Shown piece after piece: positions 57,087-64,000 of a DNA stretch of 64,000 nt. A model generated the notes under the pieces. That model did not search any database. It worked only from the letters and a program-made list of their open reading frames with translations, and was not told where the DNA came from. A program made the translations under genes and the position numbers. Every line of letters begins with the position of its first letter. The first letter of the stretch is position 1. Location of the stretch: assembly GCA_964030785.1 (NCBI GenBank), contig OZ034968.1, positions 41,810,686 to 41,874,685 of the forward strand. The letters are read 5' to 3'. Origin of the DNA: Siderastrea siderea (lineage: Eukaryota; Cnidaria; Anthozoa; Scleractinia; Rhizangiidae).

Positions 57087-60000
57087 ATGATTTCTTCAGA
57101 CGAGGAAGATAGTGTTCCGCTCGTAAGTAGGGCCATTGAAGGTAGGTTTTGAAATGAGAGAGAGAGAGAGAGAGAGAGAGGCAAAAAAGTTGTTGTAATG
57201 CTCATGTCACGTGATATTTCGAGTTAAGATTTCGAGTCAGGCTCTCGAGTCATGATTTCAAGTCAGGATTTCGAGTCCAGGTTTCCTCCCGATAATTCCC
57301 GTTTTCCGCGGGAAACGCGAACAAAAAATATTAAAACAAAAACTCGTGAAATATATCGTTAACTTCTGAGCATGGAGGAGCGATGCGTAACGAGGCAAAC
57401 ACGGCTTCAGAGGACTGAAAAGGTCAAAATGCATCCGGTAAATGCAAAAAAGTTCTCAGTTCTTAGGAATTTACGTTTGCATTTACTACTCTATATTCTG
57501 CAGAAAATTTGGTATATAGTCATGACAACCTCAAACAACAAACGTCAAACGTGAGAGGAAGAACAACGATACTTTATTTGGTTGATTTGCTTTGCTGTTA
57601 AACAGTACCGAACTGTTTCGGTTAGTTATGTACAGTGTACTTGTCATCCTGACTCGTGATCTTGACTCGAGATCCTGACTCAAATTCCTAACTCGAAAAA
57701 TCCTGATTCTGACTCAAGATTCTGACTTGAAAGTTAGTTTATCTCAATTTGTACACCACCAGTCATGATTGTACCATGCAGACGTTTGAGACACAAAATA
57801 TAACACACAGGAGTGAACCAAAATGATTGAGCAAAACAATGTTAAGTTGCCAAATGACTGCAAAGAATTTTGTACAAAATAATAAGGGTAGGTGGTGAAC
57901 TGTGAACTGGTGAAGCAATTCATACAATATTAAGGACCTCACTAATTCATTGTACTCATTATATTATTATTAAATTAGTTTTCTCCCACACCTCTGGTAG
58001 CCATGTCAAGCTGACCGCCATGGCCTGACCTTTATTGCAAACTGAACAACAGACAGTACACATCTGTCATGCAAAAAAATTAGCAAGCTACCAACAATAC
58101 AAGGTTTCAACATTATTCTAAGACCACATACAAAACTGAAATCCTAGGGTGGGTAGACAGGAAGGTCAGTAATGACAGATGCAACTAAAAGAAATGCCTG
58201 CCTCGAGGTTAGATGACCTACCAGTATACCCCATCCTCGGAGACCCAGGGGCAGATAGTCGGAGTGATAGGCAGATAAAACGGGCAAAATCAGTGTGAGC
58301 TGAAGCCTGGTATCCTCCCAGGGGCTGTTGTCACCCGTCCTTGTAAACTTTTGCTCACACCAGGCTTCTGCTTGCACCAATTTTGCCCGTTTTATCTGCC
58401 TATCACCCCAACTATCTGCCCCTGGGTCTCCGAGGATGAGTATACCCAGGCCCCAGCAGTGTGCGAGAAAAACATTTTCCACTTAGTTGGTATAACCCAG
58501 CAGTGGAAATTTACACTTAGAAGACTTGAAAACATAAAGTAGCATGGAGACAGCACATGCTCTTGCATTAGAAATAGAATTGTTTCTTTTGAATTTGTTT
58601 AAAAATGGATAATTCTAATCAGTATACATGTACATAGCTAAAAATAAATGATGTATCCATTTACCTCCATGTGGCTGAGCAACCAACCAAGAACACTTTT
58701 GTGTTTCAAAATAGATTTTGTTCATCTCGGGAAGATTTAATAGCAATTAAGCACCATGTTCATTGTTCAAGGTCAAACTTCAATTCATGACAGTGAGGTA
58801 AAAAAAGCCTTAGAGGGAAAGAATAAATAAAAGGAAGCCATGGGAAGCAACCAATTTTTCTCCTTGTTTTAAGCTCTGCTGTGCATGAAGTGTAAATGCC
58901 AAGATCATAATTTTCTCTGTCTAATACCCTCAGACGTACAAGGAGGGGGGTGGGAGGGAGGTGGATGCCACCCCCTCCCCCCATGAGGTTCTTGGATTTT
59001 CCAAGATGATTTTTCATCAGCACATCAGCACCTATTTTTTCATCAGCACATGCCGTTTTCAGAACCTGTAAGTGTAACTCTTATACACACTTTGACACAA
59101 GTTTAGCGAGAATCGGTTACTATGGTTATAAGATGTATGATGTCATAAGTACCCTAGTGTAGCAGGTGGTCAAGCCATTTTTGAGTAAAAATGCATGTTT
59201 TTCACCTTTTTAGGTGATAAAAGCACAAAATGCTGACAAAGAGAAGCAAAATGTTTAATGTTGTCATATTCTACATGTCTAGCATCAAAAAATGTCAATT
59301 TCCATCATTTTTTTTTTAAATTTCTTATTTTGGGTAACACTTGGGTAACGTCACAGGCCTCCAGCAGCACCCAGAAGAAGAATGAATAGTATCCCACAAT
59401 CCTATGCATTTGCAACTATATTATCAAAATCTGAAGTGATGTCATCAGTCTCTCGAGGGATCGATTGAATGAGTTTCACTCAAATGGCGGCAGCCTTGTT
59501 TAAAACATGTTACAACGCAAAATACTCTGTTTCGTAATAACGCGTCTGGTCTAGCACTAACGCTGCGTATCAATGGAAGAATTTAGTGTTCAGCTGAAAG
59601 GTTTTGCCTATGCTGCACTTTATTGCAAGGAATTCGCTAGAGTCTCCTCGAAAGTTTGCACAGATGAAGGGTCTGATTGTTCTCGAAGTACATCGATGAT
59701 CGCTCAGTTGAAGAACAGTTCATCGGTCTGTGCAGTCCTACTTGATTCAAATAAATCGCATTTGCGACATCGCCGTGAGCATATTCTTAATTGTCATGTT
59801 TCGATCATCGATTCGAATTCGTTGTCAAAGACGAGATCCAGCTAGTTGTATCTTGTGTTTACTCGAGGATGTTGTTGATGATTGTAAGCAATGTATTCAA
59901 AATCGCTTCCTTGAATTCTTCCTCGAGTAGTTTTTAAATGCACAGGACAATGGACAATTAACTGGAACAATAATTTGCGAACTCGAAGTTTTGTGTCAAA

Positions 60001-61577
60001 CTACTTCGACCATTTCAAGAAGAGATAGTATCATATTTGTGAAATAGGGATATCTCTGACCCAGTTGACCATACTCAAGGAGAAAGCAACTGCTAATAAC
60101 TGGTAATCTTCATGGCTCCTTTTTGAGTTCATCTAACAAAACAAAAACGATTAATTCACTCCTTGCTCGCACAGAAAGTACAATAAAGAAAAAGCACAAT
60201 CAGTCTCCTTTAATCCTGCTTAATACTCTATTACATTTATTGCGGAATCGCCATGTGAGTTAAAACGTGATACTCGCAGTTGCGGGGATTTGGACCATTT
60301 TCGAACCTTCAGAAATTTGAAACTGTCGGGTCACTAAGGGTCACTATGGTACAAAGTTGTCCAAATACCTTTTAATTATTCAGATTTTAACTGTTTCTCT
60401 AAATTACTCAAGCATAAAGAGACCTATAATCAATTTTGTTGCAACTCATTGAAGCGGTGGTAACGGATGGCGTGAGACATTGTTATTCAAATTTTCTAAA
60501 AACCTATTTCTAATGTACTAAATTCAAAAGAAACAACACCTATTTTATATTGAAGGTTGTAAGTTTGTGTTTTGAAGTGTGCTATCCCCAGTGAAACGCT
60601 TTATCTCTGAACAAATCCAAAGCGAAAACAGGCAAAAACCGCCATGTGTCACAAGACATTTGCCATTTTCATGACATTCCATGAGGCAAAGGATTGTGGG
60701 ATACTATTCGTTCTTCTTCTGAGCAGCACCGCAACCCATAATATATACCTCAACTTGTAGAGCACATCCTAGGCTTTCTACCAAAAGTAAAGTCTTTTCG
60801 AAATATTGTAACATACTGTATCAAAAACCCAAGGAGGGGATGGGTCCATTAATCCCCCTTGTTCCAAGGTACATGTAGGGGTGTGACTTTGCTTTTACGT
60901 CTGAGGGTGTATCAAAGAAAACTGCATTTCTGAGAAGTTTTTGCTTTACATGTCTTCTTTGAATCAGGATAATTGACTGTGCAGTGAAAAACAAAACAAG
61001 AAAAAACAAAACAATAGACTTCTGTGAGATCTTATTACCCGATCACTACAGGGTAATTTTTTGTGTCAGACAAACAAGGGAAGTTTACATGAAGCTGTAG
61101 AGCATGTGTCCATTTGACTAAAGTATCGCTATCTGACACGTAAGGTTTTTCATCAGCCCGCCGAGTTGTACTGAACCAGTACAGTCTAGCTGCCATATTT
61201 TGCATATAATAGTAAGAGATAGAGTTGAAATTGAAATAAATATTAACACTAGCTGAACAATGTTACCGTGTATAAACCCTCACATATCAAAATTCATTGC
61301 TAATTTTGATCCCAAAAGAAAAAGTCCTCTTTTCACTCTAAATCAAGACAGTACTTCTACCCTGTGCGGACAAGGGTAACCCATTCCAAGACAGGCGTGT
61401 TGTCTCTAATTCCATTAGTTCAAATGGTGATGGCTGTTTTTTCATTTTTTGTTAGCCAGGAACAGTGAATGCCGTGTGCGAGACTGGGTTGGCTGTCTTG
61501 TGTCATCAGGCTTGATCCTTTGTGGCATTGTTTGTATCACAGTGATCAGCTTATACAAGGAAAAGGTCAAAGATGAG
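57087..61577 (+). CDS. Single-pass membrane protein, 5' exons (gene continues past the window)
   Basis: Exon 1 (57087-57141) encodes MISSDEEDSVPLVSRAIE plus one base and ends at donor GAAG|GTAGGT. Exon 2 (61456-61577) follows TTTTTTGTTAG, restores the frame and encodes ARNSECRVRDWVGC, then a hydrophobic segment (LVSSGLILCGIVCITVISLY) and KEKVKDE, ending in phase 0 at GAG|GTAAGC. An earlier donor, CTC|GTAAGT at 57123, looks stronger but would bring a stop into exon 2, so the second donor is preferred. The product begins with a short acidic cytosolic tail with a dileucine-like ending and then one transmembrane segment. This suggests a type II (signal-anchor) protein of the secretory pathway. 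I do not recognise the family. Only about 59 residues are in view. Confidence 0.6.
57156..57180. repeat. (GA)n microsatellite
   Basis: Uninterrupted GA repeat, 12 to 13 units, 15 bp after the exon 1 donor. Confidence 0.97.
57216..57735. mobile_element. TIR element built of short TCGAGTCAGGAT repeats
   Basis: The left arm (57216-57290) is a string of units like TTTCGAGTCAGGAT. The right arm (about 57645-57735) carries the complement (ATCCTGACTCGAGAT-like). The centre is unique and contains an open frame (57372-57554) without a recognised domain. The architecture resembles 13781-14799, with minisatellite-like terminal repeats, but the sequence differs. Confidence 0.65.
58232..58438. mobile_element. 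207-bp MITE with 9-bp target duplication
   Basis: AGTATACCC at 58223-58231 and again at 58439-58447. Terminal repeats of about 60 bp: CATCCTCGGAGACCCAGGGG and its complement, with GATAGGCAGATAAAACGGGC inside. A 9-bp duplication suggests mobilisation by a Mutator-like transposase. No coding capacity. Confidence 0.9.
58760..59362. other. Intronic, nothing recognised
   Basis: Includes a C- and G-rich inverted stretch (GGAGGGGGGTGGGAGGGAGG and CCACCCCCTCCCCC, 58940-58982) that could fold but has no known role. Confidence 0.4.
59372..60721. mobile_element. 1,350-bp TIR element with 9-bp target duplication
   Basis: AGCAGCACC at 59363-59371 and 60722-60730. Ends CAGAAGAAGAATGAATAGT and the complement (ACTATTCGTTCTTCTTCTG), with ATCCCACAATCCT inside; only about 35 bp are strongly inverted. 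An open frame at 59573-59845 (MEEFSVQLKGFAYAALYCKE) is not recognised and may be a decayed remnant of a transposon gene. A 9-bp duplication fits a Mutator-like source; the CAG ends would also suit hAT, which normally gives 8 bp. Confidence 0.85.
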
Positions 61578-62200
61578 GTAAGCAGCATGTTCATTTCTAA
61601 TTTGTATATCACAGGGACCCAGGCTCCTTAGAGAGCTACATGTACAAAAATACAAGATTTAGATGGGGACTTATCATTTCCTTTAATACGAAGTACCTAA
61701 AAATTAATGTCATTTAACATATTCATCTGTTAAACTTTATACCAAATGAACTGCATGTTTTTTATCAAGTATCCCCACTTCCCCGTCCCCTCCTGGGATA
61801 TGGGAACTGTATGTAATTACCCCGCCGTCAGGACGGGGTCTAGTTATACCCATTTTTAAATTTTTTTTTGGGTGGTCACTTGCCCCAGACCTCCGGTATT
61901 CGCTCGGCCAAACAAAATAATTAATACTCGTTGCGTCTTTTGCTACACAGGTTAGGGCTTGTATCTTGAGTGACTGTAATATATTTTGCACCCTAGGGGA
62001 GGGACAAAAACTGTGGGGTCTAATGCCCCTGGGACTTTTCTTGTTACTAATGAATGGCTGTTTAATTTTTGCCTTTGTGTCCTGGGATCCCTGTGGCAAC
62101 AGGTATATTTTTTTGGGTGAAAACACCACACTTGTGGGAATTAATGACCTCTCATTTAAATAACTAAAAATTCACTTTTGGTCTAATGCTGGAGGTGTTA
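61578..62200 (+). other. Intron 2 of the membrane-protein gene, nothing recognised
   Basis: Follows the GTAAGC donor. A short GC hairpin CCCCGCCGTCAGGACGGGG is at 61820-61838. Open frames here lack motifs. Confidence 0.4.
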
Positions 62201-62201
62201 A

Positions 62202-63012
62202 ATGTACACTGGCTGTGGTTGCACTAGAGAGCTACTGTAAATTGTGATTAACCAAAGGCCTGTTAATCATGCTTCAATGAATGGCTTTTTGAAATCGCGA
62301 TTAAGCGAGCTACTAATGAGTGAAGCAAATTGTTTCATCATGGGCCATGTCAAAGCTTTCATCACAGGACCACGCCTTGAGATGTATATCTTGGCTTGAC
62401 GGACGGGTCTTTTTATTTGTTCTGCTAAGCTATCTAACCTTGACAATGGCTGTGGAAATCAAAATTATTCTTGCCCTTTTAGTCTTTCTCCTGTTTCGAA
62501 AAGCAATTGTGAAAACACGTTGTCGTCGCCTCAAAAGACTATGAATGCTCTTGATGAGCAGACAACGCAGGCTTCATTCTGTTTTACCCTCGCTCGTCTA
62601 CAATTCAGCGGCAGCAAAACGAGCAAAACGAGTGATGTGGCGGTCTGTTAGACATATTTTCCTGTGCTTTATGTGGATAGAATTCTAGAAAAGTCTGACT
62701 GGACCACCAAATTATTACAAATTAGATACCATACCAGCCTAAATGGTGTTAATGGTTTTGACATGTGCTCACATATGATTTACTCAGATATCAAACTTTA
62801 GATAAAGCTTGAGATAAATCCTACTTTTTAGATGCTTTAGATGGAGATTTAGATCTTTGAAGTTTACCACTTTTGGTATCAATTACATTGCCATATGTTG
62901 AGATCTCAAAATGCACATTTTTGGGGGTTGCACACGAAATTTAGTTAAAACATGATTAAGCACTCCTTAATCGCGATTTAACTCTTTAGTGCGACTGCAG
63001 CCACTGTAGATG
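62202..63012. mobile_element. Possible diverged TIR element
   Basis: The left sequence TGTACACTGGCTGTGGTTGC, AGAGAGCTA and GTGATTAA is matched in complement at 62950-63012 (TTAATCGCGATTTAACTCTT and GCGACTGCAGCCACTGTAGA). Arms are about 65 bp and imperfect. The interior has an open frame (62320-62544) with hydrophobic stretches and no recognised domain. Confidence 0.5.
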
Positions 63013-63409
63013 TATAAGCCAGAGATTGTTGGCTCTAACCTTGGAAGGTGCATTCATGTCCGTGCCCTCACAGTGTATTGATACCTTGTACATGTACATA
63101 TTTAAATGTTCCGAGGGTGGAGGAGAGCAAGGAGTGAGTCATGGAAACTGCTCCTTGTATAAACTCTGAGTCTACAAAATGTTTTTGTGTTGCTTTTACT
63201 TGATGATTTTATTGGCAATAGCATTCTGTTGATCCACATGTACAATTAATTCTGTTTGCTAGTTTATCCCTTACATTAAGTAGTACTGAGTTGAATTATC
63301 CATCAATCTTTCCCACCAATGCCCATTCCCACTTTCCCTTTTTGTAAATTTGTCCTCGCTATAGTGTTATTTATAATGTCAGGTGCTAAATACATGTTAA
63401 TATCATATG

Positions 63410-63830
63410 TTATGCTGTTGTGGAAATCTGCTGACATATGAGTCACACATGAGTCATATGTTTGTGTTCTCAGATGTCAGGATATCCAACAACTGTCACT
63501 TGTTTCTCATTTGGTTTTATATGTTTGCATAGTCATTGAAGGTCAATGTCACATGTTTGATATGTTTGCCACATGTTTACACTTTTAGCAAATCTTTTGA
63601 CATATGAGTCATATGTTTTGCAGAATATGTCTTAATATAGAAATATTTATTATGTTCTGTCATATGTGTTATATGTTTATCATATGTTTCCCCAAAAATT
63701 GCAATTGTGTGGAAAAGTTTGGAATTTTCAAACTGTACCTATTTGTTATGTTTTTGTCATACGTCATGTCTTTTTTAGATGTTTTTCATATGTTACTCAT
63801 ATGTTTTTCATATGTCGCTTGCCTAGTAGT
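63410..63830. repeat. Degenerate CATATG-rich repeat
   Basis: At least fifteen copies of CATATG or a one-base variant (TCATATGTTT, ACATATGAGTCATATG) over about 420 bp, with irregular spacing. The motif is self-complementary. Open frames here arise from the repeat and are not taken as genes. Confidence 0.7.
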
Positions 63831-64000
63831 GTTAGAACAGTTGGTCACAAATTTATTGTCAATACTGATCACTGAAATGTTATTTTGAGGTTTCAGCCAC
63901 TGAGAAAGTGTCATTTTTTATAAGTTAGATTGTTACATGCTCAGATATCTACTCTCTTCAAGAGCTTTCTTTCAAAATTTAACTAGAAGAAGAGCTATTA

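Larger units (their letters stand above)
57142..61455 (+). other. Intron 1 of the membrane-protein gene
   Basis: A 4.3-kb intron with GT/AG ends, containing a (GA)n microsatellite and three TIR elements (57216-57735, 58232-58438, 59372-60721). I see no further exon between them. Confidence 0.55.

Noticed and set aside
63604..63888. 94-codon open frame rich in Met, Cys and Phe
   Set aside because: It is encoded by the CATATG/ATGTTT repeat tract.

Overview
The window is animal genomic DNA, most probably from a cnidarian and most likely a stony coral. This is inferred from low GC, spliced genes with GT/AG introns, and a dense mix of Tx1-like and L2/CR1-like LINEs, Penelope-like (GIY-YIG) fragments, IS630/Tc1-type DNA transposons and many short fold-back elements. 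No bacterial operon, CRISPR array or replication origin is present. Most of the sequence is repeat-derived, and only the last ~14 kb is clearly genic.

1-2.7 kb: a small two-exon gene of unknown function on the minus strand, with a 49-bp minisatellite filling its intron. 3.5-11.9 kb: one essentially full-length but broken Tx1-like LINE on the minus strand, bounded by a 15-bp target-site duplication. A 2.15-kb IS630-type transposon and a hairpin element lie between its two ORFs. 12-27 kb: intergenic DNA with MITEs (several with readable target duplications), palindromes, a tRNA-Ala-like gene, a near-identical 270-bp tandem duplication and a Penelope relic. 27.6-38 kb: five dispersed copies of one repeat module in the same orientation. 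Copy b carries three nested MITEs, copy c an L2-like LINE, and the other copies act as empty sites. 38-49 kb: LINE tails, a 20-bp minisatellite containing a hammerhead-like Penelope fragment, large palindromes (116 bp and about 1.76 kb), a Crypton/KIAA1958-type fragment, and a LINE relic invaded by a Penelope element.

49.9-64 kb: two head-to-head host genes. On the minus strand is a three-exon gene for a protein of about 1,457 residues made almost wholly of ankyrin repeats (about 39), nearly all in one 3.8-kb exon. On the plus strand is the 5' part of a gene for a small acidic-tailed single-pass membrane protein that runs out of the window. Their start codons are 277 bp apart, implying a shared bidirectional promoter. 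The introns carry MITEs, two of them with perfect 9-bp target duplications. Splice sites and reading-frame phases were read by eye; family names come from motif recognition, not from database searches.
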